Below, piece after piece: positions 24,554 through 33,445 of a stretch of DNA of 55,868 bases. A program made the position numbers and the translations under genes. The stretch covers positions 1 to 55,868 of IMG/VR virus record IMGVR_UViG_3300036781_000517. The stretch is one strand, 5' to 3'. The notes under the pieces were generated by a model, which saw nothing but the letters and a program-made list of their open reading frames with translations, made no database searches and was not told the origin of the DNA. How positions within the stretch are numbered: position 1 is the stretch's first letter; each line of letters opens with the position of its first letter. This stretch comes from a virus.

Positions 24554-24726
24554 GGTTCTTCTCCGTTGGTCGTGCGGGGTGAAGCAGCGGCAGCGCCACG
24601 TCGCGCGTGCTGCAAATCAGTCCCGGTCGCCCGTCGTCTCGGCGGGGGTCGATCGGCGCGAACAACCGGCCAGCCATCCGGCTCGGCGGCCGGCTGTCGA
24701 TTGGTTCGCTGTGGTGACGTTGGGAA

Positions 24727-24795
24727 CGCAGCCGGGAGGGATCGAACCTCCGCGCGGGGGTACAACCCCCTGCTCTACCGCTGAGCTACAGCCGC
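24727..24795 (-). tRNA. tRNA-like gene, anticodon probably UGU (Thr), contracted
   Basis: The minus strand shows an acceptor stem GCGGCTG paired with CGGCTGC (24795-24789 with 24734-24728), D arm GCTC...GAGC, and T arm GGAGG-TTCGATC-CCTCC. The anticodon region GGGGG-TTGTA-CCCCC is two to three bases short: it gives either a five-base loop, or a seven-base loop GUUGUAC with anticodon UGU and a four-pair stem. CCA is not encoded. It lies between the prohead-protease side of the operon and the capsid gene, in the same direction, so it would be cut from the late transcript. It may be functional or decayed. Confidence 0.6.
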
Positions 24796-24838
24796 TTGGT
24801 TTCCTGGGTTTTTGGAGGGAACCCGAGAATCGAAACCC

Positions 24839-25048
24839 TTACCGTGGAGTGTTCAGTTTCCCGCGTACGATCAAGTTGTCCCGGACGATCTCGGCGAGGC
24901 ATTTCCGCCGCTCGTCCAGCTCGCGACGCTCGGCCTCGTGCCACTGAGGGATCAGTTCGAGTAGTTCGCCGGCCAGCTCCAGCACGTCGAGCGCCGTCCG
25001 CATGGTTGGGCCGACGCGGATTTCGACGGTGAGGTTGCTGGCGGCCAT
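24839..25048 (-). CDS. Small helical hypothetical protein
   Basis: A 69-residue protein between protease and tRNA-like gene. It consists of a short strand (NLTVEIRVGPTM) and two amphipathic helices (ALDVLELAGELLELIPQW, AERRELDERRKCLAEIVRDN). Similar short helical proteins occur near capsid genes. Function unknown. Confidence 0.75.
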   Translation of the reverse strand: MAASNLTVEIRVGPTMRTALDVLELAGELLELIPQWHEAERRELDERRKCLAEIVRDNLIVRGKLNTPR

Positions 25049-25055
25049 ACGAGTG

Positions 25056-26465
25056 TTAGTCCTCGTCTTCGTCCTCGTCGGCCGCCTCGGCTTCGGTGTC
25101 GAAGGGGCCGGCCAGGTCCTTGCCGTCGGAATCGACGACGTAGAACTTGCCGCCGCGACTGACGACGGACCGCTTTTCGGTCTTCGTTGCCGCCCCCTTG
25201 GCCCGGACCTCGGCCGCTTTGGGCAGCAACGCCCGCAGTTCCGCCGTGGACTGCTGCTTCTCGGCCATCGTCTGGATCAGCTTGAGGTGACGGAGGGTGG
25301 AATCGACGTCGCCGGCGGCGGGGACGTCCTCTTCGTCGACGGCGCCCAGCTCCTGGAGCACGACCTTCACGCGACGGGCCTTGGCGATGAGGTTGAGGAC
25401 CTGGTCGAGGTAGTCGTCGATCGCCTCCTGATCGCGCTCGCTCAAATCGCCGGTGATGCGCGAGGCGACGTCCATCACGTTTTGGCAGGAGTCGAACGCG
25501 CTCCGCAGGCTTTCGATTCCCCAGCGGCAGGTGTACACCAGGCTGTCGTCTTCAATCTCCATCGTGGCCCGCTTCTCGGTCCCGCGGTGTGCGCCTCTGC
25601 TGGCCGCGGTGTCCGGCAGGCGGGCGATCGCCTTTTCGATGCTGCGGACGTCCACGGTCGTGCCGTCGTAGGCCGGGTAGGGTGTCGGGCTGATGTGCCC
25701 GAGCATCATGCTGTTGAGCGTCCGGACCGGAACGCCGTCGGCGCCGCGCTCCCAGGTGTCATCCGGTTCGTCGAATCCAAACGACATGCCGGGGATGTTG
25801 CGGTGCTCGACGTCTCCGACGAGATCGCGGGCAGCGGTGGTGTCGGGGAGGGCTGCCTCGAAGGCCAGGCCCTTGGCGTCTTCGCGGAGCTGGAGCGTGC
25901 CGGCTGTCGTGCGGGCGAGGACCGGGCCGGTATGGTCGATGCACATCGTGATGTCATCGCCGCTGGCCAGGGCACGCTGGAACGCGCCGGGGGCGATCTT
26001 CTCGACGAACTCCTTGCCGCTCTTGGTCTTGAGGGGCTTGGAAGTCTTGTCGAACACGGCGGCATAACCGACGAGTTTTTTCTTTCCGTCTGCGGTGGTT
26101 TCGACGCGCACCTCTGAGCAATGGAGCGTCCGTTTTTCCATTTCGCGGGCAGGAGCGGAGCGGACTTCAAGCGTGCCCATGTGTCGCGAGCTCCCGGCGA
26201 ACTCCTCCCAGCTCTGGCGAAGCTCTTCTGCCTGTGCCGGGGTGGGATCCGCGGTAATGGTGATGGCCTCGGCCACCGCATAGGCATCCATCTGTTCGTC
26301 AATGACCAAGACTCTGACGCCAGGCAGCGCCGCCGCGACAGTGTCTCGGAGCGCCGCGAGCTGTTCGCGCGCGGCTCTTGCCCTCACCTTGAGGATCAGA
26401 AATTCACCAGGCTCGATCACGACGCCGGCGAGAGACCCGTCGGCGGGGAGTGCGATAACTTTCAT
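25056..26465 (-). CDS. Prohead protease (HK97 family) with extra N- and C-terminal parts
   Basis: A 469-residue protein. Residues 112-300 are a prohead protease of the U35/S78 type: LVGYAAVFDK at 131-140, the His region CIDHTG (His178) and the Ser region GMSFGF (Ser228). It cleaves capsid delta domain, portal or scaffold during head maturation. Residues 1-95 are an extra domain (PGEFLILKVRARAAREQ, then LPGVRVLVIDEQ), a pattern I know as a separate small protein in other phages. The final 150 residues are helical and charged, and end in Glu/Asp repeats. The C-terminus may serve as scaffold. Start overlaps the portal stop (ATGA). Confidence 0.88.
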   Translation of the reverse strand: MKVIALPADGSLAGVVIEPGEFLILKVRARAAREQLAALRDTVAAALPGVRVLVIDEQMDAYAVAEAITITADPTPAQAEELRQSWEEFAGSSRHMGTLEVRSAPAREMEKRTLHCSEVRVETTADGKKKLVGYAAVFDKTSKPLKTKSGKEFVEKIAPGAFQRALASGDDITMCIDHTGPVLARTTAGTLQLREDAKGLAFEAALPDTTAARDLVGDVEHRNIPGMSFGFDEPDDTWERGADGVPVRTLNSMMLGHISPTPYPAYDGTTVDVRSIEKAIARLPDTAASRGAHRGTEKRATMEIEDDSLVYTCRWGIESLRSAFDSCQNVMDVASRITGDLSERDQEAIDDYLDQVLNLIAKARRVKVVLQELGAVDEEDVPAAGDVDSTLRHLKLIQTMAEKQQSTAELRALLPKAAEVRAKGAATKTEKRSVVSRGGKFYVVDSDGKDLAGPFDTEAEAADEDEDED

Positions 26466-28141
26466 ACGATTGCCTCATAGATGCGGCGAAGCAGCTCGCC
26501 GGCGACGGCCGCGGGGGGTTCGGCCGTGGATTCGGTATGACGCTGCGACGCAAACTGATCGATCACGCCGGCCACCACCTTCGTTCGGATTTCCCCGACC
26601 CTGCCCGAAAGGTGCATCAGGGCGCGAGCGGCCGGCCAGAGCGCTTCGGCCACGTGGCTGCGGTGCTCGGCATAGAACCGATCGTCCGCCTTCCCGCGCG
26701 ACGCGGCATTGGCTTCCTTGCGGAGCATCCGTCCGACGGCATCTTCGAAGACGCCGCTGATCGCCTGGAGCGACCGTTGACCCGAGTCATCGGCGGCCGG
26801 TGGTGGCGGCGGGGTGGCTGTGGGCGATCCCGCCGGCGGCGGTACGGGAGGCGGGACCTGGCCGAGCCGATCGACAGGCGTCATGTTGATCGGCGAGAGG
26901 TAGACGTCCCCGTCTTTTCCGATGCCGGGCAGCCCCTCGGCTTTGAGGACGTCGTTGGCGCTGAACCATCCCCACTGGCGGCCGGCGGCGTAGAACTCGC
27001 GGCGGGCGGCGACGTCGGCCCGTTGGATTAGTCGGATGTCGAACTCCACGAAGTATCCCGATCCGGCCGGGAAGAGTTTTCGCGTGAGCTCTTGCTCCCA
27101 CTTTGTCAGCCAGGGGCTGAGCGTGTAGAGCAGAAATTCCAGGCTCATCTGCTCGATATTCGAAAAGGTTGCGCGCTCCAGGTCCGCCAGCATGTGGGGC
27201 GGGATGCGGAAGATCCGAGCCACCTCGGTCACGCCGAACTTACGGGTCTCGATGAATTGCGCGTCTTCCGGCGGGATCCCGACCTTGGACCACTTCGTGC
27301 CGTTCTGCAGGATGCCGGTCTTGTGCGAGTTGCCCGGACCCGCGTGCATCGCGTTCCAGCTCTCGCGCATCGTGTTGAGCTGCTCGGGATTGAGCTTGCC
27401 GGGAACCTCCAGGACGCCGCCGAGCTGGGCTCCGTTGCCGAAGAAGGTGGCGCCGAAGATCTCGGCGGCCTTGCCAACCGCCAGGCTCTCGCGAGCCAGC
27501 GCGATCGGACCGTAGCCGCGGATGCCGTTGAAACCGAGGCCGGGCACGTGCACCAGCTCGTCGGCGGCGAAGATCCCACCGCCGTCATCGACGGTGTATC
27601 GAAGCTGCCCGCCATAGCGCTCGGGATGGGTGCGGTCCGGCGCCAACGGCAGGAGTTGGCGCGGCTGGCCGCGATAGTCTTCCAGGATCCGGGCATATCC
27701 GTTCCCCCAGCCGGCGAGGTGGCCCTGGAGCGTCTCTTTGAACGTGACGGCGGACATCTCGGGGTTGGGCTCATGGCGCAGGACGCCGTACAGCGGGTGC
27801 CAGGTGGCCCGGACCCGCTCGTTGCTGTCGGGGTCACCCTGGTACACGACCAGGGGGAGCATCCCGATCGACTCGGCCAGCACGCGGATGGCGGCGAACA
27901 CCGCGGTGTGCGTCAGGGCGGTGTGTTCGTTGATCTGCACGCCCGACCGAGTCGGGCCGTAGCCCCAGATCATGCTGAGCTGCTCGGCCGTGATCGGGAT
28001 GTTGGGATTTTCCAGCGAACGCGTTTCGGTTTCGGCCGAGGCCCCGCTCACCGCAAATGACGAGGGCGGCCGCGAGCCTGAAACATCCGGACCGTCCACC
28101 ATCTCGTGGAGGCGCTGGGCGTAAGTCTGTGCGTCCTGCAT
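26462..28141 (-). CDS. Portal protein, HK97 family
   Basis: A 559-residue HK97-type portal. Typical segments are TAVFAAIRVLAESIGMLPL near residue 85, HPLYGVLRHEPNPEMSAVTF, GIRGYGPIALARESL, FGVTEVARIFRIPPHMLADL and ANDVLKAEGLPG. It forms the dodecameric channel at one vertex of the head. The ATG at 28141 lies four bases after the terminase stop and is preferred to an upstream in-frame ATG inside it. A Pro-rich linker (PPPVPPPAGS) near residue 430 leads to a helical C-terminal extension. Confidence 0.93.
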   Translation of the reverse strand: MQDAQTYAQRLHEMVDGPDVSGSRPPSSFAVSGASAETETRSLENPNIPITAEQLSMIWGYGPTRSGVQINEHTALTHTAVFAAIRVLAESIGMLPLVVYQGDPDSNERVRATWHPLYGVLRHEPNPEMSAVTFKETLQGHLAGWGNGYARILEDYRGQPRQLLPLAPDRTHPERYGGQLRYTVDDGGGIFAADELVHVPGLGFNGIRGYGPIALARESLAVGKAAEIFGATFFGNGAQLGGVLEVPGKLNPEQLNTMRESWNAMHAGPGNSHKTGILQNGTKWSKVGIPPEDAQFIETRKFGVTEVARIFRIPPHMLADLERATFSNIEQMSLEFLLYTLSPWLTKWEQELTRKLFPAGSGYFVEFDIRLIQRADVAARREFYAAGRQWGWFSANDVLKAEGLPGIGKDGDVYLSPINMTPVDRLGQVPPPVPPPAGSPTATPPPPPAADDSGQRSLQAISGVFEDAVGRMLRKEANAASRGKADDRFYAEHRSHVAEALWPAARALMHLSGRVGEIRTKVVAGVIDQFASQRHTESTAEPPAAVAGELLRRIYEAIV

Positions 28142-28145
28142 CCTG

Positions 28146-29882
28146 TCAGATCGCCTCAATGCGGCCGTCCCATTCGTCCTGCGGCGCCGCCAGCGCCCGG
28201 GCCATTCCTGTGAAGGTGGCGACCGGTCCGTCGATACGATTGGCGGACTTCTTTTTGTTGGGCTGGAGGTTTCCGTTTTCGTCGCGCTTCACGCAGAGGT
28301 TTCCGATCATCCAGTCCATAACCGGATTGGACCCATGCTCCAGGCGCCCGGACATCACCATGGCTTCGAACTCTTTCATCGGGTCTGACAGCGACCGGCT
28401 ACCCTGGCGGACGGGCACCATCCGATCGCCGAATCCGTCCTCTTCGCGGAGCTGGCGCGACAGCTCCGTGCCGTCCCACTCGTCATAGCCCACCTCAACG
28501 ATCGGGCACTCGTGATCGATGCGGTTGATCGCTGCCCGGATGGCCTGCGAGTCAATCTCGTTTCCCTCGGTCATCGTCACGAAGCCGGCCCGCTCCCAGG
28601 CGGCGTAGGGGACGTGATCGGCCTTTTCCTTTTCGTGGGCGGTCACGTTGGGGACCCAGAAATGCGGGATGATGATCCAGGGCTCGCCATGAACCTCGGA
28701 CCGGAAGATCTGCACCACGGCGGTCAGGTCGATTTTGCTGGACAGGTCCAGGCCCAGGAAACACGAGCTGCCGCGCAGCTCGTCCAGCTTGCGCTTGCGC
28801 CAGGCCTCGGGGGTCTCGCCGTCTTTCAGGCCACTGGCCTGCGCCCAGCGGTCGCCGCGCAGCCACGCCTCGTCGGCGTCGGTCACGATGTTCATGTGCA
28901 GCCGCAGAAACCCGTTGAGCTCCGACGGCGTCTCCTGCGCCTTCTTGCACTCTCGGGCCATGAACTCCTCGGACACAGTGATGCCGAGGTTGGGGTTGGC
29001 CTTGCTCCAGATCGCCGGGTCGGCGTAGTCGTCATCCTTGGTGGCTTCGTAAACGACCGGGAGAAAGCCCGGGTCAAAGCCAACGCGGGACGGATCGCCC
29101 TTGTTGTCGCGCACCTGACGCGCCCGCTTGAGCATCGTGTTGCACAAGCTCGGGCGGTTGTAGTCGGCGGTCGTCGCGTAGATGACCAGCGGCTGGGCCC
29201 GGGCGGCGGTTGATTTCTGGAGGACGTCGGCCAGCTCCGCATCGGCGTGTCGGTGCACCTCGTCAATGATGACGAAGTGCGGATTGACGCCGTCGGCGGT
29301 ATTCGCGTCGGCGCTGAGGCACTTGTACGCCGACGACTGTGCGTCATAGACGATCGACTTCTGCTGAGATCCGCCCTTGGCGCCGTATACGGTGAGGCGG
29401 CTGGAAAGCTCGGGCTCCTGCCTGACCATGCCGACGGCATGGCTGAAGATCAGCGCCGCCTGCTCCTTGGACGCAGCGGCACTGTAGATCTCCGCGCCGA
29501 CTTCGTTGTCGGTCATCATGACCAGCAGCAGGATCGCCGCGGCCAGTGCTGTTTTTCCGTTTTTCTTTGCCACGTAGATGAAGCACTCTCGGTATCGCCG
29601 CGTTCCGTCGGGACGCTTCCAGCCGAACAGGTTGGCGACGATCGACTTTTGCCAGGGTTGCAGCAGGAACGGCGCGCCGGCCGCTGTGTCGCGCGTCCCC
29701 TTGGCGTGCTTGATGCACTCTTCGATAAACGCGATGGCGTCGGCCGCGGCCGCTTCGTCGAACCAGCAGTCGCCCGCCTGGTCGTGCGGGTCGTAGCCGG
29801 GGAGCAAGAGGATGACGCCGGCGAGGGTCGAATCAGCCGGCTTGGAAGAAGCGGCTCTTGGCCTGCGGCTTATCGTCTTCAC
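28146..29882 (-). CDS. terL: Terminase large subunit
   Basis: A 578-residue packaging motor of the HK97/phage-terminase-1 type. The ATPase shows a Walker A-like AKKNGKT at residues 105-111, Walker B FVIIDE at 203-208 and a coupling ATTAD at 236-240. The nuclease shows LGLDLSSKIDLTA (catalytic Asp379) and later acidic residues (GYDEWDG near 463-469). It cuts and pumps DNA into the prohead with the small subunit, whose gene it overlaps by 50 bases. Confidence 0.95.
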   Translation of the reverse strand: MKTISRRPRAASSKPADSTLAGVILLLPGYDPHDQAGDCWFDEAAAADAIAFIEECIKHAKGTRDTAAGAPFLLQPWQKSIVANLFGWKRPDGTRRYRECFIYVAKKNGKTALAAAILLLVMMTDNEVGAEIYSAAASKEQAALIFSHAVGMVRQEPELSSRLTVYGAKGGSQQKSIVYDAQSSAYKCLSADANTADGVNPHFVIIDEVHRHADAELADVLQKSTAARAQPLVIYATTADYNRPSLCNTMLKRARQVRDNKGDPSRVGFDPGFLPVVYEATKDDDYADPAIWSKANPNLGITVSEEFMARECKKAQETPSELNGFLRLHMNIVTDADEAWLRGDRWAQASGLKDGETPEAWRKRKLDELRGSSCFLGLDLSSKIDLTAVVQIFRSEVHGEPWIIIPHFWVPNVTAHEKEKADHVPYAAWERAGFVTMTEGNEIDSQAIRAAINRIDHECPIVEVGYDEWDGTELSRQLREEDGFGDRMVPVRQGSRSLSDPMKEFEAMVMSGRLEHGSNPVMDWMIGNLCVKRDENGNLQPNKKKSANRIDGPVATFTGMARALAAPQDEWDGRIEAI

Positions 29883-30312
29883 TCGGTACCTGGATCCGGC
29901 TGCGGCTCGATGGGGTCATGCCGAATTGCTCCTCGATCTTCAGGAGCATCGTCGCGCACTTGTGATACTGGGACACCTGCGGCCAGGGCATGACGCACTT
30001 CACGTTCCCCGCGTCATCTTTGAGCGTGTACACCTCGCCGTTTTTTTCGAGGAAGGCGCACGCGGCTTTCCAGCGGACGAAGTATTCGCAGTAGCGGGCC
30101 AGCGTCTTGCCGTCCGCCCGCGTGAGCACGCGCGTCGGGGCAAGGATCGCGACGACTTCTCCCCACACGTCCTTGGCCGCCGTCGACAGCCACATCGGGC
30201 AATCCGGCGCGGTCGCCTCGGGCTGGGGCTCGGCCTTGTTGGCCTTGCCGCGCCACGAGCCGCGCAGCCGCAGGACGGCCGTCGGTGTTGGTTTTGGTCC
30301 CCGCCGGCCCAT
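29833..30312 (-). CDS. terS: Terminase small subunit, P27 family
   Basis: A 159-residue protein with the P27-type opening GRRGPKPTPTAVLRLRGS and a helical body. It recognises the packaging site on phage DNA and recruits the large subunit. It is the first gene of the virion operon; the promoter for this operon should lie in 30313-30400, back to back with the promoter at 30391, but I do not see a convincing minus-strand consensus. Confidence 0.9.
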   Translation of the reverse strand: MGRRGPKPTPTAVLRLRGSWRGKANKAEPQPEATAPDCPMWLSTAAKDVWGEVVAILAPTRVLTRADGKTLARYCEYFVRWKAACAFLEKNGEVYTLKDDAGNVKCVMPWPQVSQYHKCATMLLKIEEQFGMTPSSRSRIQVPSEDDKPQAKSRFFQAG

Positions 30313-30390
30313 TTTTTCTCGGAAATTTTCAGGGCCACGTAACGCCAGACTCCGCGACGGCTTAGGGACGGACGCAACGTAAGTTATTTA

Positions 30391-30419
30391 TTGACAAGCA
30401 GTTGCGTATATGCTCTAAT
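30391..30419 (+). promoter_or_regulatory. Consensus-like promoter for the DUF932 cassette
   Basis: TTGACA at 30391-30396, 17 bases, TCTAAT at 30414-30419. The region around it is distinctly AT-rich compared with the genome (ttatttattgaca). The first gene starts 100 bases downstream. Confidence 0.8.
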
Positions 30420-30428
30420 CCCTTTGTC

Positions 30429-30498
30429 GGGTTGGGAATGGTTCCCGGCCCAACAAAAACAAGACCCCGGTCGCAGGCGGCAAACCAATCGACCGGGG
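30429..30498 (+). promoter_or_regulatory. Structured 5' leader of the DUF932 cassette
   Basis: Between promoter and ATG 30520 lie GGGAA-tgg-TTCCC (30434-30446), which competes with GTTGGG pairing to CCCAAC (30431-30436 with 30449-30454), and a perfect 9-bp inverted repeat CCCCGGTCG / CGACCGGGG (30465-30473, 30490-30498). The last hairpin ends 22 bases before the start codon. Control of translation or mRNA stability is inferred. Confidence 0.5.
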
Positions 30499-30519
30499 CC
30501 AAAGCAAGGAGTCTGCATC

Positions 30520-31515
30520 ATGGCACACGCGATCGATCAGTCAACCGGTAAGGCAGCAGTGTTCGTCACCGGTCAGCCGGCTTGGCACAAGCTGGGCGTC
30601 GTCATCGAGAAGGCAGCGACCAGCGCCCTGGCGATCAAGCTGGCCGGGCTCAATTGGACCGTTGAGCAGTGGCCCGTGCGGGCATTCAACCCGGACAAGC
30701 CCGCCGAGGAAGCGGCATGCACGGAGCGCGTCGCCAACGTCCGGACCGACACCAAGAAAGTGCTGGGGGTCGTCAGCCGCGGCTACAAGGTCTTTCAGAA
30801 CGCCGACGCATTCGACTTCATGGATTCGCTGGTCGGCGACAAGCTGGCCATGTACGAAACGGCTGGCGCCCTGCACGACGGCCGGCGGATCTGGATGCTC
30901 GCCCGGATGCCCAAGGAATACCGCGCCGCCAAGGCCGACCTGGTCAAACCCTACGTCCTGCTCACCACCGGCCACGATGGCAAGAGCCCGGTGCAGATGC
31001 TGGCGACTACGGTGCGGGTCGTCTGCCAGAACACGCTCAATCTGGCCATGAAGGCCGGCGCGGCTCTGACCGTCAGCCACTTCACCAATCTGGACCAGCG
31101 CGTCAGCGAGGCCCGCCAGAAGCTCGGCATCATCGCGGCCCGCTTCGACCAGTTCGACGCCGAGATGCACGCGATGATCAAGCGCCCGCTCAAGTCGGCG
31201 CAGGCGGACAAGTATTTCCGGGCCCAGTTCGGTGTCGACGCCGGCGCCAGCGACCTGGCGAAGAAGCTGGCCGAGCGGAAGCTGGATCAGGTCCGCGCCA
31301 ACTTCGACAACGAACGCAACGCGCTGCCCGGCATCAAGGGCACGGCGTGGGCGGCATACAACGCCGTCAGCGAATACGCCGATCACCAGAAGTCCTGGAT
31401 CGGCAAGACCGCCAAGGACAAGGCCGACACGCAGCTCAATTCGATCTGGTTCGGCGGATCGCACCAGCTCAAGCAAAAGGCGTACGCCGATGCCCTGGCA
31501 TTGACGAAGGCCTGA
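30520..31515 (+). CDS. DUF932 / phage-plasmid-like protein
   Basis: A 331-residue protein of the DUF932 family (TIGR03299-type phage/plasmid-like protein). Characteristic stretches are WHKLGVVIEKA, RVANVRTDTKKVLGVVSRGY, YETAGALHDGRRIWMLARMP, PYVLLTTGHDGKSPVQ and VRVVCQNTLNLA. The biochemical role of the family is not known; genes occur on phages and plasmids, commonly strongly expressed. The ATG at 30520 follows AAGGAG. A perfect GC hairpin with a T-rich tail follows the gene, so it may be transcribed more than the two downstream genes. Confidence 0.9.
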   Translation: MAHAIDQSTGKAAVFVTGQPAWHKLGVVIEKAATSALAIKLAGLNWTVEQWPVRAFNPDKPAEEAACTERVANVRTDTKKVLGVVSRGYKVFQNADAFDFMDSLVGDKLAMYETAGALHDGRRIWMLARMPKEYRAAKADLVKPYVLLTTGHDGKSPVQMLATTVRVVCQNTLNLAMKAGAALTVSHFTNLDQRVSEARQKLGIIAARFDQFDAEMHAMIKRPLKSAQADKYFRAQFGVDAGASDLAKKLAERKLDQVRANFDNERNALPGIKGTAWAAYNAVSEYADHQKSWIGKTAKDKADTQLNSIWFGGSHQLKQKAYADALALTKA

Positions 31516-31525
31516 TCGACTCCAC

Positions 31526-31559
31526 GGGCGGCCGGGCAACCGGCCGCCCTTTCCCTTTT
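31526..31559 (+). terminator. Hairpin terminator/attenuator between DUF932 and ParB-like genes
   Basis: GGGCGGCCGG (31526-31535), loop GCAA, CCGGCCGCCC (31540-31549), then tttccctttt. The GNRA loop and T-rich tail fit an intrinsic terminator that probably works partly, since the ParB-like gene 22 bases later has no other visible promoter. Confidence 0.75.
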
Positions 31560-31580
31560 CAGAGAAAGGCAGGAGCGGTC

Positions 31581-32585
31581 ATGCTACTTTCCAAGATCAC
31601 TACGCGCCCGGAGCTCTACCAGAATCGCGCCGCAGCGTTCAGCGAATCCACCGTCGCCGGCATCGTGGCGGAGGGGCTGGACCTGGCCAAGTTCGATCCG
31701 ATCCCCGTGCTGGCCAGATCCGGCTGCGTCGGCGGCGACGGTCATTCCCGACTCGAAGCAATCCGCCGCCTCGCGAAGGCCGGCCGGCTGCCCAAGTCCT
31801 GGCAGCGCGGCCGGGACTTTGACGTCCCGACGAAGCCGGTCAGCGAAGCCGAAGCGCGACGCCTGGCATGGACGGCCAACCTCTCGCGGGACGGCTTCAC
31901 GCCCGGCGAGGAGGCGAAGGTTTACCAGTCGATGCTCGACGGCGGGCTGACGGCCAAGGAAGCCGGCGAGCTGGCCCACAAGTCCGAGGCCCACGTCAGC
32001 CGGATGCTCATCCTCAATACGCTTTGTCGTGACATCCGCGAGTGCGTGGGCGCCAGCCCGGCTGCCGGCGGGATCGACATCCTCACTGGGCAGGTCCTGG
32101 CCAACGGGTTCGCCCGCTACGGCGTCGAGCCCCAGCAGCAACAGCAGCTCTGGCATTGCGTGCTCAAGCACGCTCTGCTGAATTTCCAATCGGCCAAGCG
32201 GTTCATCGACCGCATCGGCTCACGGCTCGCGGAGAAGTCCTCCGACGGCATGCTCTTCGCCATGCCGGCCAACGCCGTGGCGGTCGTCGCCGAAGCCAAG
32301 GCCCGCGGGCAGGCCGCCCGCACCGCCAAGACGGGGCTGGCCCTTTTACTCAGCGCCCGCAAGCTCGGCGGACTCGACAGCCAACCCGAGCTGGCGATGT
32401 GGCTGGACGACAACGGCCAGACGGTCCTTGAGGACCTGTCGGCCCGCGTCACTGAGGACGCCGATGTCCTCGCTGACCTGGTGGCGCCGCCCAAGCAGTG
32501 GGCGGCACGGCCGGCATCACCGGCCGATGCACGGATCGCGCGTCAATACGACCCCCAAGCAACCCCGATGCTCATCGGAGCCTGA
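31581..32585 (+). CDS. ParB-like nuclease-domain protein
   Basis: A 334-residue protein with a ParB/Spo0J-like N-terminal domain: IPVLARSGCVGGDGHSRLEA (residues 44-63) holds the GDGHSR variant of the ParB CTP/DNA-binding box, followed by a helix-turn-helix around GGLTAKEAGELAHKSEAHVSRML. The C-terminal half is helical. A role in partition, transcription control or nicking is possible; the association with DUF932 and a radical-SAM gene is a phage theme, but the function is not established. Start has AGGAGCGG upstream. Confidence 0.82.
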   Translation: MLLSKITTRPELYQNRAAAFSESTVAGIVAEGLDLAKFDPIPVLARSGCVGGDGHSRLEAIRRLAKAGRLPKSWQRGRDFDVPTKPVSEAEARRLAWTANLSRDGFTPGEEAKVYQSMLDGGLTAKEAGELAHKSEAHVSRMLILNTLCRDIRECVGASPAAGGIDILTGQVLANGFARYGVEPQQQQQLWHCVLKHALLNFQSAKRFIDRIGSRLAEKSSDGMLFAMPANAVAVVAEAKARGQAARTAKTGLALLLSARKLGGLDSQPELAMWLDDNGQTVLEDLSARVTEDADVLADLVAPPKQWAARPASPADARIARQYDPQATPMLIGA

Positions 32586-32596
32586 AAGGAATCGCC

Positions 32597-33445
32597 ATGA
32601 CTCATCTACCCATTATCGAAGAAACGTCGGCACCGCGCGGGCGCCCGACATTGAACCCCGACGGCGTCTCCGTCAAAGGGTGCAGCATGATCTACGCGCC
32701 GGCAGGACAGGCGGGGGAATACTCGCCGCTCGCGGCCAACCCCTACCGCGGATGCGGCCACAAGTGCGCCTACTGCTACGTGCCCAACGTGCTGCGGATG
32801 GACCGCAAGGAGTTCGACGCCGGCGCCGTGCCGCGCGCCGACTTCATCCGGCACCTGACCCGCGACGCCACGAAGTATCAGGCCCTCGGCAGCCGCGAGC
32901 AGGTGATGCTCAGCTTCACCACCGACCCCTACCACCCCGGCGACAACGCGCTCACCCGTCAAACCCTCGAGGTCCTCATCGAGCACGGCCTGGGGATCTG
33001 CACGCTGACCAAGGGCGGCGGTCGGGCCCGGCGCGATCTTGATCTCTTCCGTCCCGATCGCGACGCCTTCGCCAGCACGCTGACGAGCATCGACGACGAG
33101 TTCTCCCGCAAGTGGGAGCGTGGGGCAGCCATGCCGGCGGACCGCATCGACACGCTGCGGCACTTTCACGACGCAGGCATTTTCACGTGGGTCAGCCTGG
33201 AACCGGTGCTCGACACCGCGGCCACCCTGGAAATCATTCGCCAGACCCACGGCTTCGTGGACCTGTTCAAGGTCGGCCGGGTGAACTACTCCGGCCTGAC
33301 CAAGACAACGGATTGGGAGCGCTTCACCGGTGACGTCCTGGAGGTCCTTTCCGCGACGGGCGCCGGGCACTACATCAAAAAGGACCTGCAGCCTTACCTG
33401 CCGGCGGGATACGTGAACCCAATGCGGGTTTCGCAGCATCGCTGA
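32597..33445 (+). CDS. Radical SAM protein (SplB-like)
   Basis: A 282-residue radical S-adenosylmethionine enzyme. Cys53, Cys57 and Cys60 (CGHKCAYC) form the CX3CX2C site for a [4Fe-4S] cluster. Further segments FTTDPYHPGD, LTKGGGRARRD and FTWVSLEPV resemble the barrel strands of the spore-photoproduct-lyase-like / Rv2578c-type group. Reaction and substrate are unknown; DNA or RNA repair or base modification are possibilities by family analogy. An AAAGGAAT site precedes the ATG, and it is the last gene of the cassette. Confidence 0.88.
   Translation: MTHLPIIEETSAPRGRPTLNPDGVSVKGCSMIYAPAGQAGEYSPLAANPYRGCGHKCAYCYVPNVLRMDRKEFDAGAVPRADFIRHLTRDATKYQALGSREQVMLSFTTDPYHPGDNALTRQTLEVLIEHGLGICTLTKGGGRARRDLDLFRPDRDAFASTLTSIDDEFSRKWERGAAMPADRIDTLRHFHDAGIFTWVSLEPVLDTAATLEIIRQTHGFVDLFKVGRVNYSGLTKTTDWERFTGDVLEVLSATGAGHYIKKDLQPYLPAGYVNPMRVSQHR

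Noticed and set aside
30391-30519. DUF932 start at 30391
   Set aside because: The first 43 codons would overlap the promoter; the ATG at 30520 has AAGGAG and begins the conserved domain.
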